Shown: positions 40,885 through 52,031, counted from the first letter of the stretch. The stretch: DNA of 64,000 nt from Arion vulgaris (GCA_020796225.1 CM036771.1:25003176-25067175), one strand, 5' to 3'. Program-made: numbers and translations. The notes: generated by a model not told the origin, from the sequence alone.

Positions 40885-41635
40885 AAGATATGCTGACTAT
40901 ACAGTATTACTGTCCACATCGTAAAAAGGGATGTATAAATTAATAATGGAAATACAAGAAAAAAGCGAAAAACATGACCTCAATGTGACAAAAACAAAAG
41001 TGATGATCACTGATAACATAAGTATGAGGAATGATATTTATCAATGTAAAAGAATAGAACATGTAAGTAATCGTCACTGTTCAGATAATGACAGTTGAAC
41101 ATCTCGGTTCACTGTTAACAAGAGATGCAAATGATATGAAAGAAATAGACAAAATTACTTTCAGATTGGCAACAGAATAGTGCAGGATTAGAAGTTCCCT
41201 AATTTAGGCGTATGGTTCAGAAACATGGAGAACATCTAAAATAATAACGCATAAATTGCAAACATTCATCAGCTGGTGCCTGCACAGAATAGAGGGACTG
41301 AGATGGTATGATAGGGTCACAAATGAGGAACTTATGGAGAGAACAAGAGATATTCCAGTGAAAAAAGAAGCTAAAAAAGACGCTGACGCTGGATAGAACA
41401 CAATTTGCGAAAACCTGAGGGGAATATAACAAGAAGGGTCTTTTCCTGGAACCAACAGGGACAGAGAAAGAAGGTGAGGCCGAAAATATTGGAGACGGGA
41501 TTTGGAGGCAGAGATCAACAATATAAAGAATAGCTGGAGGTAGATGCAGGAGGAGCTGAAAATAGGAAGACTTGCCATGAGTTGGTTGAGTGCCTATACC
41601 CAAATCCGAGTTAAAAAGGCAGAGGGAGAGAGAGA
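40885..41635 (+). mobile_element. LINE-H, RT active-site block to 3' end
   Basis: 40890-40930 translates EIRYADYTVLLSTS, the RT catalytic YADD box with the second Asp changed to Tyr. Then MEIQEKSEKHDLNVTKTKVM, YLGSL-type remnants, and 41260-41360 FISWCLHRIEGLRWYDRVTN-like sequence. 41440-41600 is the C-terminus, matching 10500-10640. Several frameshifts plus the catalytic change: dead. Confidence 0.8.
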
Positions 41636-42375
41636 GAGGAAGAGAAGTTGATTGCGCGTTCTTTTGTTAAGACATTTGTCAATGGGTTTTAGGCACGTAA
41701 AGGAATAATATATGACCGAATGTATGAGCACGCGGCTCCCATGCCGAAGACCGATGTTCAATTCACAGTAAGGTCAGGGTTTTTGCTCTGTCTAGGGCAT
41801 ATATGAAAAATCCTAGCCTGAACAGCTACGCGACAACTGCACTAGCTATGAGGACATTAAAATCCTCATGCTGTCGTCTCACCTGTCCTACGCCGTTCTA
41901 AAAAGCGGTACTTCAGGCAACACGATAGTTTTTGTGGTAAAGTTATAAGATAGCTAACAGCCTGTATCAAATGTCACACACAAATTAGCTAGCAGATCGA
42001 AGTTATATGCTTCGATAAGAAACCAATTATCACAAATCAGTGCCAGTTTTATAGCGATGTGCGTGGACAAGGCGTATCCATACTGTTTATCAGGACAATC
42101 TTTTTTATTGTAGCAATCTTATCCACCTGCTAATGAAATGTGTTATTCTTCTCATCATAAAACATACCGATCTTGACGTTGATTATAATTCGTTAACATT
42201 ATATAATTGTTTATACGGAAAAATATGCGAAAAATAGATACGATTTTCTTATTCTGGAAACGTAATATACCCATATATGTTAATAGAAGAAACGAAACTA
42301 TCTAGAATACATAATTGATTGATTAATTGATACTGCCATTATTCTAATACTTCAGTGTTTAATCCGCTAGTGTTT
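41636..42375. other. Unassigned; possible SINE-like piece at 41720-41960
   Basis: 41730-41775 (gcacgcggctcccatgccga ... atgttcaattcacagtaagg) looks like a decayed tRNA-like head with B box ttcaattc, and 41850-41960 could be its body. The rest is AT-rich with no frame. Confidence 0.35.
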
Positions 42376-42632
42376 TGCCGGGGCCTTCAAGGGAGCAAAG
42401 AATAGTGAAACTGCGACCTACAAGGCATGTCGTAAGAGGCGACTGAGGAAAGAGACTAGGAAGCTACCCTAGTAATTAAAAAGCGTCGCAGAAATCGGAT
42501 AAGCTGGCATACTTGTAGGCGCGTAACTAGCACAACGTACAATTGCTCTTAGGCTCGGATCACATACAAATCACAAAGAGTGGTTAACAAGTAGTTGATA
42601 TGGAGCGTTGGTAGAAGAAGAAGAAGATGAAT
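42376..42632 (+). mobile_element. SINE-C, best full-length copy
   Basis: Starts ccggggccttcaagggagca, then ctgcgacctacaaggcatgt, cgtaagaggcgactgaggaa, acttgtaggcgcgtaactag, acgtacaattgctcttaggc, tcacatacaaatcacaaaga, and ends tagaagaagaagaagatga. 257 bp. No B box of tRNA quality is visible, so its promoter type is unclear. The gtaagaggcgac core is shared with SINE-D and the LINE-L 5' module. Confidence 0.85.
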
Positions 42633-42764
42633 AACAATAGGTGTTCCAACCACTTACTAACAAATGAAGATTCCAGCAACAGTGTATAGACTAATCTGTA
42701 CAGGCTACGTTCGCTATTGTTCTGTGAATTATGACAATTTTACAAGGTTTTATTGTAATTGTTA

Positions 42765-42850
42765 TTAAAACTGTCCTGAACAGCGACTTTCCAGCACGTT
42801 GTTATCGTTTTAGACCAAGAAGGATTCTTTTACGTGCTTACGCCGTAACT
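42765..42850 (-). mobile_element. SINE-B middle fragment
   Basis: cagcgactttccagcacgtt, then aggattcttttacgtgctta parallels ggctttccagcctgctcttc and gagttcttttacatgctcaa at 39975-40030. Confidence 0.5.
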
Positions 42851-42879
42851 ACTTCCTTCCTAGTGTTCTGTTGCGAGAG

Positions 42880-42985
42880 CAAAACCACGAAAAAGATGGT
42901 TAGATGGCACACAGAATCCTGTCAAAGAGCAAAATAACAATCAGTCAGCCACTAGAGACGTGCAAGACAAAACACAAAAACACCC
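42880..42985 (+). mobile_element. LINE-E C-terminal fragment
   Basis: aaaccacgaaaaagatggtt, then gaatcctgtcaaagagcaaa. It matches 21025-21130 and ends where the hAT-2 copy starts. Confidence 0.7.
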
Positions 42986-43487
42986 TCTCACTGGGCGGTG
43001 AAACGTTCTATGGGGGGAAGGATAGTGGGTTCAGAAGAATTGAGAGGGGGATTGAGAAGAATTTGAGGGGTATTCAGGCGATTAGTGGTCGGTGGCTCTT
43101 AAAGAAAAATTAATAATAAATATTTAAAAATAAATTATTTTCGTGATTTTGCGATTGAATAATCATTTAACATTTAAATTTTAATTCTGCATTTTAATTC
43201 ATCTTATGCCCGTCTTAGAGGATTAATTTTTTCATAAATTTTCTATTTGATGCATATAAATCATTTAAAAATCGACCATGTATTACAGAAATATATATGA
43301 ATTTTCAATGTCAAAGAGAAAATAGAGCATGTATATATGTGGGAGTGGGGCGTTGGCAAACTGTTATAATGTGGAGGAGGGGTGGGGGCGTTACAAAGTT
43401 TGGGGCAAGTGGGGGAGGAGGGCGTTACAAAGTTTGTGTTGTGCAAAGTGGGCGGTGGGCCGAAACAGTTTGGGGATCTATGATCTA
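42986..43487. mobile_element. Non-autonomous hAT-like element, family 2, copy 2
   Basis: Left end lacks the cagcgtttccc terminus and starts at ctgggcggtgaaacgttcta. The body matches 20480-20870 (ggcgattagtggtcggtggc; gagcatgtatatatgtggga). The right end gtgggcggtgggccgaaaca then gtttggggatctatgatct corresponds to 20845-20880. A short internal duplication, ggcgttacaaagtttg, occurs twice. Confidence 0.75.
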
Positions 43488-44004
43488 GTCAAATACCAGC
43501 GTTTACGACTGTATTACGACATTCCTCTAACACTGCTAAATAATGTATTATGCCCGCATTTTTCTGTGATAAACTGTACACGATATGCAATGTGGTCAAC
43601 ATAATGACAGCAGTCTTTAATGTGCAATGTGTCTTTGGTAACCAAATGTGACTTGGGCGAAATGAGAACGCTTTATCATCAAGTAGCACATCCTTTGTAG
43701 AATGTCACTTTCAGCGACACTTGTCTAAATACTTGTAGAATTACTTCAGACACTTGTTAAAATACTCTTGAGAATGTCACTCAACGACACTTGTCTAAAA
43801 TTCTTGTCCTAGCAAATTTCCCTCATTCAATATTTCGTTAATGTCCTACTGCTACCTTCGTCTTTATCATACCCTTCCTTAGAAAACTTAATTTTGAATA
43901 AAATGTATTTTCTACTGAAGAATGTTGTCCAAGGAGAGCGAACCTACGAAACTAAGTGTACTTAACTACTACGCTTTCAATGATTCCATTTGCAGATATT
44001 CTTA
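43488..44004. other. Unassigned; short internal duplication
   Basis: 43700-43745 and 43765-43810 (aatgtcactttcagcgacac / aatgtcactcaacgacactt) form a direct repeat of about 65 bp. No frame. Confidence 0.5.
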
Positions 44005-44260
44005 TTTTTCTTCGAACTCTCCATATCGATCACTTGTTAACAACTCTTTGTGATTTGTATACAATCTGAGCCTAAGTGCGATTGTACGTTGTTCCAGTTG
44101 TGCACATATAATTACATGCACAACCGATTTCTGCGATGATTTTAATTTACTAGGTAGCTTCCCTAGGGCCCATACCTCAGTCCCTCTTACGACATGTTGT
44201 AGGTCGCAGTATTACTATTATTTGTCCTTGCGAGCCCAGGCAACACAGGGCAGTTTACAG
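44005..44260 (-). mobile_element. SINE-C copy
   Basis: tttttcttcgaactctccat, then gatttgtatacaatctgagc, cgattgtacgttgttccagt, ttgtaggtcgcagtattact and tgcgagcccaggcaacacag. Confidence 0.8.
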
Positions 44261-44324
44261 ATGATCCATTACTATGTGCATATAAATTATGACTACTAAC
44301 ATCAAATCGTGTCACTGTATGTTA

Positions 44325-44700
44325 ATACTTCCATGTTTCAAATGTACGACCGTTCAAATCTTCTTCTGTTTAACCTGTAATATCCACTTTTATCCATACC
44401 TCCATGTTTCAAATGTCCGATCGTTCAAATATTAGCTTGTAATATCCACTGTTATCTCTACTTCCATTTTCAAATGTCCGTCCGTTCAAATCCTCTTCTT
44501 ATTAATATCGTGTAATATCCACTTTATCTATACTTCCATGTTTCAAATTCGTGTCTTTTCACTTTCTTGTCTGTTTATCCTGGATTATTCACTTTTGTGA
44601 CTACATCCATCTGTCAAATGTCTTTTTCAATTATTCAATTCGCATCAGTTTAGCCTGTAATGTTCATCGGTGTCTCTACCTTCATGTTTTTGGTGGTATT
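44325..44700. repeat. Degenerate about 62-bp repeat, 4-5 copies
   Basis: Recurring tacttccatgtttcaaatgt, then ccgttcaaatcttcttctgt, then ttaacctgtaatatccactt. Further decayed copies reach 45180. Pyrimidine-rich, non-coding. Confidence 0.8.
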
Positions 44701-45779
44701 TTTCCCCCGATCCAGAAGCAATTGAGCTTTAAGCTTTTCTGCTTAGTACCATCGTAACCCTTTGGTTCGGTGTCATGAACACTGTAAATCTTGAGAACCT
44801 GTGGCTTTACTGCCAGCCAGCGGAATTAAACCACACTCACCGGGGGCTTGTCACACCGTCGTTCAACGCGCAACGAACACGCTGGGCAGGCGGGCACCTG
44901 TATGTTGCAAATGTCTTTCCACTTCAAGTATCTATGGTTTTGTATTCTTCTCTGTCACCATTTACTTCTTATATAGAAGTGTTAGGGGAGGGAGTGTAGT
45001 CATCTTGTGTATGCTTGTTTTAGCACACTTTGTAAAATGTTATTCATTTTCTTAAGTCTCTTCTTGATGCCGTCGCTCCATCTTTTACAGTTTATAGTTT
45101 AGTCTGTACTGTTCATGATTCTCTCCCCCTTCATGTTTCAAATACTTTTCTGTTTCAATAAGTTTCTATTTTGCCTGGAATGTTCACTGCTGATGCTCTA
45201 GTTCGTGATAAATTGGTGCAATTAAGCGCAACTCAATCCTCAATCAAGCAGAAGAAAACAGCGATAATGGCTGCTCGCAATACACGCCTCCAGACACACT
45301 GGAAGCTTATGCATCAAGGGCCTCGTCAACACATGAGCTTGATATATGGTACATTCGTTATCACAAATTGAACAATTAAGTTCAGTATTTACGAGGCAAT
45401 TTCTCTTTCCCTCAGTCCTTTCTGATCCAGTAGCTAATTCACCACTCATCTATGTCTTATGTTTCCTTTCCTCCTGATAATTAGTTACTGCTACGCTACC
45501 TAACACACGTTTAATCGCCTTTATCTTGTTAACCGTATCGACTCTTTCTCTGCGTTTTAAATCCCAGTCTTTGATGTTTTAGCACTTTCTGCTTAAGCGC
45601 TTCTAGTTAATCTTTCTTTATTTCAAATGTATTTATATTATGTTTTCTCCTCTGCTCCCAAAGGATCACTCAATGTACATTACAAAGAACACGCGAGTAG
45701 TTGATGTGCCACATATTATCAGTAATGCATTACACTGCTCGGTAGGCCTCTGGTATTACTTAGTGTTTGTACACTTATT
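44701..45779. other. Unassigned, about 1.1 kb
   Basis: Outlying relatives of the 62-bp repeat at 45060-45180. Short frames (44775-45055, 45171-45371) carry no recognisable domain. Confidence 0.4.
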
Positions 45780-46500
45780 TGTATTAGTGAGAGAAAGTGT
45801 AAAGAAAGGATTAAGCATGAATATAAAGAAAACAGAGGTTATGGTTGTCTACAAGTAACAGGAAACACCAATATGTAATATCAACATAAATAACACATCA
45901 CTGAAACAAGTCCATCGATTCAAGTACCTGGGAACACTCCTGACATCAGATGGCAGGTGTAAAACAGAGATTAGAAGTAGAATAGCTCAAGCGAAAGCAT
46001 CTTTTATGAAAATGAAAAATACACTATGCGTGAATTCCCTACCAATGACACTGCGAAAACGAATACTCCAGTGCTATATTGATCCAATACTTCTGTATGG
46101 CAGCGAATCATGGACAATGAATAAACAATCAATACGATCATTGGAAGCCAAAGAGATGTGGTTTTACAGAAGAATTCTAAAAATTCCATGTGCAGCCAAG
46201 GAAACAAATGAGGAGGTTTTAAATCAGACCTGCACACAAAGAAACCTTATCAAAAGAATAAGAATCCGAAAATCAAGGTTCTTCGGGCATATAATGCGAA
46301 GAGAAGGTTTAGAACATTTGGTAACAACAGGTAAAATTCAGGGAAGGAGAGATCGCGGAAGACAGAGGTAGAAGATGCTGGATGGCCTGACATCATGGTT
46401 CGACACAAGATCGACGCCAGAACTGATTACAAGCACCAAGCAGAGAGAGTAGTGGAGAGACATGATCGCCTTCGTCGGCAGGCATGGTACTTGATTGATT
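45780..46500 (+). mobile_element. RTE-like LINE: RT end to 3' tail
   Basis: 45800-45860: VKKGLSMNIKKTEVMVVYK. 45915-46000: VHRFKYLGTLLTSDGRCKTE. The frame 46006-46371 (121 codons) gives PILLYGSESWTMNKQSIRSL, EAKEMWFYRRILKIPCAAKE, RKSRFFGHIMRREGLEHLVT and TGKIQGRRDRGRQR. 3'UTR ends in (ttga)n at 46490. The RT catalytic motifs are upstream and lost. One of the best preserved LINE C-termini here. Confidence 0.87.
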
Positions 46501-46599
46501 GTTTGTACAAGGGACATTATAACGTTCTGTAATACTAAAATATTTACTAGCTGTATGTATTAAATATGTATCCATCGTGTATTTCATGTAATAGCTGTT

Positions 46600-47075
46600 C
46601 ATAATAATGTCTATATGTGTACATGGGTGTGTGCTTATCATGTCACCATGAACACTTTGTGTAGATATGTGGGCTTATCATGATATCATGAACACCATAT
46701 TTAGACGGATGTGTTTATTATGACACCATGAACACTATGTAGACGGGTCTATGTTTATCACGACACCATTACAACTCTAAATAGACAGATGTGTGCTTAT
46801 CATGACACCATGAACACACTATGTAGACAGATTTATGTTTACCATGACACCATGAACACACTATATAGACAGATGTGTGCTTATCATGACATCATGAACA
46901 CACTATATAGACAGATGTGTGCTTATCATAACACCATGAACACACTATATAGACAGATTTGTGTTTATCATGACACCATGAACACACTATATAGTTGGGT
47001 GTTGGTGCTTCATGACATCATGGACACACTATGTAGACGAGTTTGTACTTATCATGACACCATGAAAGCTGTGTA
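46600..47075. repeat. 42-bp minisatellite, about 10 copies
   Basis: Unit around catgacaccatgaacacact, then atatagacagatgtgtgctt, at. The central copies hold a 42-bp period, which leaves a 95-codon frame open (46789-47076, repeating YHDTMNTLYRQ). I treat this as an artefact. The left copies are more diverged. Confidence 0.9.
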
Positions 47076-47496
47076 GACACCGATGGGTTGAGTTCTCAAA
47101 GGTAGAAACGTACTGGTCATGGTTAGAGCAGGATGGGTATAACTGATAGCCGGGGCCATCCCGTGCTATGATACAGAGAGGCGGCCGCATCAGGCAGCAC
47201 AGTAAGAGAGCGGTATAAGCAGCAAAATCAAAATTCAATATGAAACATTTAAGGAGAGGCATTTCGAAGACTTGCATTATACTGAGAAAATAGACCGCAC
47301 GGCCCTGCTGATAGTTAATGCAGTTTAGTATGCCTCTAATAATAAACAGGCGTTTCTTTCAATGCAGGCGCATGCTCATTTTCCCAGCAATTATTAGTTG
47401 TCAGGGCAGTAAGTGTTTTTCCTTCTCTCTGTGGACTCTTATCCACTCATTCGAATAAGCTTATCATTGTTGATAACATTTATATATATATGGAAC
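47076..47496. other. Unassigned
   Basis: GC-richer than its surroundings at 47130-47210. No frame or family match that I can support. Confidence 0.4.
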
Positions 47497-47965
47497 GAAT
47501 TCAAGAGAAGTGATGAAATCAGAGACATGTCTGGTCAACCGCTAGTGACAACTGTTATCAGAAAGAGAAGATGGAGATATGTTGGGCACACTTTGAGGAG
47601 AAATGATCATCTACGGAGTTCGTGCTTTGTGCAATACTCTCGGCAGGTGGCGTGCCATTTCTGCGGAGAGGGACCGAGCCATATGGGGTAAAATCCGGTG
47701 CAATGAAGTCAATCCTTCGACTTTAAAACCCTTTAAAAAAAAAAAAAAAGATCAACGAATATCAAAGCAGGCATTGAAGTGGGATGCAAAAGGTTCAAGA
47801 AAGAGAGGTCGACCTAAGCAGACCCTAAAACGAACTTTGCTGAGAGAGGCAAGAAATATTGATCTCAGTTCCATAGAGGAGATTGAGTGAGTTGTCCAGG
47901 ATAGAGCGGTGTGGAAAAATTGCTTGCAGGCCCTATGTAACGAATAACGGTACGAGAGGAATTAT
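47497..47965 (+). mobile_element. LINE-G C-terminus interrupted by a SINE-A
   Basis: Left part: EFKRSDEIRDMSGQPLVTTV then IRKRRWRYVGHTLRRND. Right part: QRISKQALKWDAKGSRKRGR, PKQTLKRTLLREARNI and SSIEEIE. The two halves are contiguous in the 16.8-kb copy. The 3' end ggtacgagaggaattatttt carries the (ATT)n-type tail. Confidence 0.85.
47609..47749 (+). mobile_element. 5'-truncated SINE-A nested in LINE-G
   Basis: atctacggagttcgtgcttt, then gtgccatttctgcggagagg, then atatggggtaaaatccggtg, ending in a 15-base A run. gatc flanks it on both sides (47605-47608 and 47750-47753), while the uninterrupted LINE at 16887 has one gatc. Direct evidence of retroposition with a 4-bp duplication, and of a poly(A) tail for SINE-A. 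Confidence 0.9.
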
Positions 47966-48089
47966 TTTTATTATATAGTATATAGTATACATATTTTCAC
48001 ACTCAAATGTTTTTTCAAATGTTACAGAAACTTCAAAAGTATGAAACTTGGACTGAGTACCAATGCCATCTGATAATTCTCTGTAGATT
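47966..48089. other. Unassigned
   Basis: AT-rich linker with no recognised feature. Confidence 0.35.
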
Positions 48090-48800
48090 GGAGGACAAGT
48101 GCTCATCTCTGGCTCCAAAGGTATTAGGCCCCTTCCTCGCGTGGAACGATATTGATATTTTTCAAGATATTCCTTTTTTCAATGTAAGTGAGATCGAGGC
48201 CCTAGTCCTATCGAAGGTAAAACGTAGCTCAGGTATTCAAGTTTAGCGAATAAACGAATAATTGGTAGTTAAAATATATAAAGGTATGCCGCAGAGCTGT
48301 TGTCAGAATATCATTTCTTGAAAAAGCCTTCAATAAAATTCATACAAACAGTTTCAACATCTTCAAAAAATCACTCGGCACCCTAACCGGGGCAAGGAAA
48401 TATGTGCACAAGGCACCCTCACCGGGGCTAGGAAATTTGTGCACAAGGCATCCTTACCAGGGCAAGGAAATGTGTGCACAAGGCATCCTAACCGGGGCTA
48501 GGAAATGTGTGCACAAGGCACCCTCACCGGGGCAAGGAAATATGTGCACAAGGCACCCTCACCGGGGCAAGGAAATGGATGCACAAGGCACCCTCACCGG
48601 GGCTAGGAAATGTGTGCACAAGGCACCCTCACCGGGGCTAGGAAATGTGTGCACAAGGCACCCTCACCGGGGCTAGGAAATTTGTGCACAAAGCACCCTC
48701 ACCGGGGCTAGGAAATATGTGCACAACAGTTGAGAACCGCCTTTGTAAGAAAAAAGATGAAGTACACATGATTATTCACCAAAGTGCTGTGATGATTGTT
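48090..48800 (+). mobile_element. SINE-B copy with 35-bp expansion in its 3' domain
   Basis: Diverged head (agattggaggacaagtgctc; ttcctcgcgtggaacgatat), middle gatcgaggccctagtcctat, then tttcaacatcttcaaaaaat, then the array, then agttgagaaccgcctttgta and acatgattattcaccaaagt. The array sits where other copies have aattacttcagggacccccg. Confidence 0.75.
48377..48726. repeat. 35-bp minisatellite, exactly 10 copies, inside SINE-B
   Basis: Unit: ggcaccctcaccggggctag, then gaaatgtgtgcacaa. Starts are multiples of 35 from 48377 to 48692. Variants: ggctagg versus ggcaagg; ccctcacc versus ccttacc or cctaacc. The founder is the SINE-B segment containing gggacccccgccg. The frames at 48404-48830 are read-through of the array. 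Confidence 0.95.
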
Positions 48801-48807
48801 ATATCTC

Positions 48808-49070
48808 CTTCTTCGAACTCTCCATATTGACCTCTTTTTTTAACCACTCTCTATGATTTGTATGTGATCTGAGCCTAAGAGCGATTGTACGTTGTGCGAG
48901 TTATGCTGATACAAGTAGACTAGCTCATCCGATTTCTGCGATGCTTTTTTATTTACTACGGAAGCTTCCCAAGGTCCTACATAAGTCGCCTCTTACGACA
49001 TGCCTTGTAGGTCGTAGTGGTACTATTCTTTGCTTCCCTTGCAGGCCCCGGTACCACACGGGCGTATAGT
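48808..49070 (-). mobile_element. SINE-C copy
   Basis: tccttcttcgaactctccat, tatgatttgtatgtgatctg, gcgattgtacgttgtgcgag, ttgtaggtcgtagtggtact, ttgcaggccccggtaccaca. Full head present; it is the single-copy counterpart of the 31.4-kb array unit. Confidence 0.82.
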
Positions 49071-49404
49071 CATAAGAATCAATCAGTCAATCAGCTTAAT
49101 GACAAAATGTTTAATCGTTTTTATACCGTCGGTTTTAGGAAGCTGTTAGCATCAAATGATAATGAGAGATCATTCATGACGTGGTCATTGGATGAGCTTA
49201 CCTACTCTGCACTCACACCACTTTAATACAGTTTACGGTGGTCATGGAGGTGACAAAATCCCAGGAGGGGCTACAGACGCAAACATTCACAAATGCATGC
49301 ATTCTCCGCGTGATACAGAAGATAAAAAGCGGTTATATAGTAAAGCAGTGAATGCAATTAATGCAAAATACGACAATCCAGACACATTCATCTTTGTCCA
49401 GGTC
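49071..49404. other. Unassigned; likely upstream LINE sequence
   Basis: A plus frame 49192-49416 (KRLYSKAVNAINAKYDNPDT, FIFVQVILG) runs into the RNase H segment, so this may be diverged RNase H domain. Confidence 0.4.
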
Positions 49405-49750
49405 ATTCTGGGATGAAGGGCAATAAGTGAACGAATGTACTGGCGGGCAATGCTGTGATCGAGAATGGGTCTTCTATGGACAGAAGCGACATCATCAACG
49501 CTCTAAGAGAAAGCATACGCTCTGAAGATTTCAAGGAAGAAAAAAAAGGGTATTCTCTATCTCGTTTGCGCAAGTTATGCATTCCGATAGGTGCCGCAAG
49601 ACAGGAAAACCACCAGAGAAACCGCAGTAGATACATAAGTCAACACAAAACGGGAGTTATTAGTCTAAACAAACTGAGATACATGCTTGAGATGAGATCG
49701 GAACAATTATGAACATGTCCGATGTACGATGAAGATGATCCTCAAATGAA
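49405..49750 (+). mobile_element. LINE RNase H end and C-terminus
   Basis: HSGMKGNK, a stop, then TNVLAGNAVIENGSSMDRSD, followed by IINALRESIRSEDFKEEKKG and ISLNKLRYMLEMRSEQL. It aligns with GNERA.LASTA.IVG..MDK.DILR.LRD and TISMHTLRYLLEETEHL at 19115-18751, but is clearly another subfamily. Confidence 0.72.
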
Positions 49751-49845
49751 CAATGTAGTTTCAGATCCGATGGGCGTGTCCTGCCAGACTATGTTCAAAT
49801 TATTGGCTACTCAAAAAACTCCACAATTGTGAACTCAATAAAGCG

Positions 49846-50095
49846 CCCGAGTGGTTACCGGGGCCCAAATTTGGGGTGTAAAGAATGGAATCACTGTTAC
49901 CTGCCACGCATGTCGTAAGAGGCGACAAAGGAGGTGTGGCTGAAATCGGATGCACATGTCCTAAACGTGTAGAATGCGTTTAGGGGCCCACCAAACCAAT
50001 GTGCAACGTATACACATTCTTGGCAAAGATCAAACATATCACAGAGTGATTAAAATTGGTCGTAAAGAACGAACGCAAAGAAGAAGAAGAAAATA
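49846..50095 (+). mobile_element. SINE-D, full-length copy sharing the LINE-L 5' module
   Basis: Starts cgcccgagtggttaccgggg and catgtcgtaagaggcgacaa, the same 5' module as LINE-L at 15932 and 29990. It then has its own middle (gaaatcggatgcacatgtcc; gcccaccaaaccaatgtgca) and 3' end (aaattggtcgtaaagaacga, aagaagaagaagaaaat). 250 bp, no coding capacity. Other copies: 14036-14215, 6934-7020. Confidence 0.82.
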
Positions 50096-50623
50096 AAGGT
50101 AGGAGCTCATAAAGTGGCCAAATATTTTTTTCAAAGACAGCCTCAAAAACTCGCTAATATCTTCTGACATAAATCCAGAAATGAGAAACTGCACCTCATG
50201 GCTCAAAACCGTTCAGCGGGTCACTCGACTTCTAGTAGAAAATCATTGACATGCGAGTTTGTCAGAACTGTTCTAAGAGAAAAACACAGACAAGATAAGA
50301 AGGATCTTGCATTAACTTATCTAACTAGTGCCGCCAGACATGCCACGCTTACAATATCCAAGAGCATTCCAGTCCAGAAATTGGTCTAATTATTTTTTTT
50401 TGATAGTCACCTACGCACACACAAATCTCACTTATAGCATCTACAAGGTATGAAATGAGTGGCCATTATGCCTAGCAATTGATGAATATCACAAACACTT
50501 CATACAGTCTACACACAAGTACGCCTCATGCTCTACTCTGAGAGTATATCTGAACTCGAATCTAATTTATTATGTTTCAGAGTATATCTTTTCGTCTGAC
50601 TAATCTCATCCACCACTAAACAA
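50096..50623. other. Possible decayed LINE, otherwise unassigned
   Basis: The frame 50198-50389 (SRKSLTCEFVRTVLREKHRQ, DKKDLALTYLTSAARHATLT) has no diagnostic motif. I do not assign it. Confidence 0.35.
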
Positions 50624-50999
50624 TCTCTATAGTCTAGTTTATATCGACCGTCTAACCATGGTTATCGTGTTTCTATAGTCTAGTTTATATCGAGCGTCTA
50701 ACCATGGTTCTCGTGTTTCTATAGTCTAGTTTATATCGTCCGTCTAACCACGGTTATCGTGTTTCTATAGTCTAGTTTATATCGTCCGTCTAACCATGGT
50801 TATCGTGTTTCTATAGTCTAGTTTATATCGACCGTCTAACCACGGTTATCGTGTTTCTATAGTCTAGTTTATATCGACCGTCTAACCATGGTTATCGTGT
50901 TTCTATAGTCTAGTTTATATCGACCGTCTAACCACGGTTATCGTGTTTCTATAGCCTGTTTCTATAGTCTAGTTTATATCGACCGTCTCACCATGGTTA
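50624..50999. repeat. 46-bp array, left part, about 8 copies
   Basis: Unit: gtttctatagtctagtttat, then atcgaccgtctaaccatggt, then tatcgt. Variants ccgtc/ccgac and catgg/cacgg. The array is broken by Penelope-like element 2 at 51000 and resumes at 53544. Confidence 0.95.
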
Positions 51000-51189
51000 A
51001 ATATTCAGTATATATATGGAACTGCAGTAAAACTATTTGATTGGCAAAACACGTAATTACAAAGTACTGTAGTTTTACAAATTACAAAAACAATGACAAA
51101 ATACAGCAACGTTTCGACCAACAAGGCCTTTATCAAGCAAACGAACAAACAGGAGTGACAAATTAAAATGAAACACAAATGGACGACCA

Positions 51190-51475
51190 AATACAAACGT
51201 ATCTAAGGAAAATCTGGAATAAAAACGAATAACGAAATAAATGTAACACAAAAACACACATTAAAAACTAGAAATAGAAAGGAAAAGAAACAATGAAACA
51301 TCTAGTAAATATATAACTTGAATACATGCAACATATACCCATATAGATTACAAAGCATGGGAAGAGAAAGTACTAAGAAGCATAAGAATGGAATATAACA
51401 TGAATACATGCAACATATACCCATATAGATTACAAAGCATGGGAAGAGAAAGTACTAAGAAGCATAAGAATGTAA
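51190..51475 (-). repeat. Internal direct duplication in the 3'UTR of element 2
   Basis: acatgcaacatatacccata, then agattacaaagcatgggaag, then gtactaagaagcataagaat occurs at about 51323 and again at about 51415 (period about 87 bp). The same duplication is in the right arm (53130-53275), so the two arms were copied from one template after the duplication arose. Confidence 0.85.
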
Positions 51476-52031
51476 TACGTTGAGCCGCGTGGTCGCAAGG
51501 TACCATACAAAGAAATCAACCGATTCTCCAGAACAAATCGACTGCGATCATCCGAGGAACATGATCGGATGGCTGTGACCTGGACATCGTGAGCATCTAA
51601 ATGGCCAGTATCATTGAAATGGGTGGCTACAGGGGTCAGAGAGCATTGGCGTATGTCGCGTAAGTGTTGGGCGAATCGGTCACTGAGCCTCTTGCCTGTC
51701 TCGCCGATATAAGCCTTGTTACACCGCTTACAGATAATGGCATAGATAAGATTACGGACTCGCATGTGAACCCATCGTCAATAAGAAACGTGCCTAAAGG
51801 AAAAGATACAGTATGCGTCTGTATCACATAAGCACACGTGTTGCAACGCCGACGACCACACTGGACAGTGCCAAAATGAGTCTGGATATTGGACTTAAGG
51901 CGACTGTGTACCAACATATCCTTAAGACTTCTGTCCCGTCTGTAAGACACCAAAGGATAGTTGGGGAAGACAGAACGGGTCTCAGGATCTGATCTAAGGA
52001 GAGACAGATGACGGAATAAAACATTTTTCAC
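51430..52031 (-). pseudogene. GIY-YIG endonuclease part of element 2
   Basis: Frame 51636-52031: YRRDRSLKDMLVHSRLKSNI, CGRRRCNTCAYVIQT. Frame 51430-51765: RVRNLIYAIICKRCNKAYIG, ETGKRLSDRFAQHLRDIRQC, RFVLENRLISLYG. A frameshift near 51770 divides the cysteine cluster from the nuclease core; the core itself (IYA, YIG, RFAQH, VLEN) is uninterrupted. Confidence 0.85.

Noticed and set aside
46600..47075. Origin or iteron-like structure
   Set aside because: The repeats are long, coding-free minisatellite units in eukaryotic DNA; nothing links them to replication.
46789..47076. A 95-codon protein with 14-residue repeats
   Set aside because: Product of a 42-bp minisatellite period.
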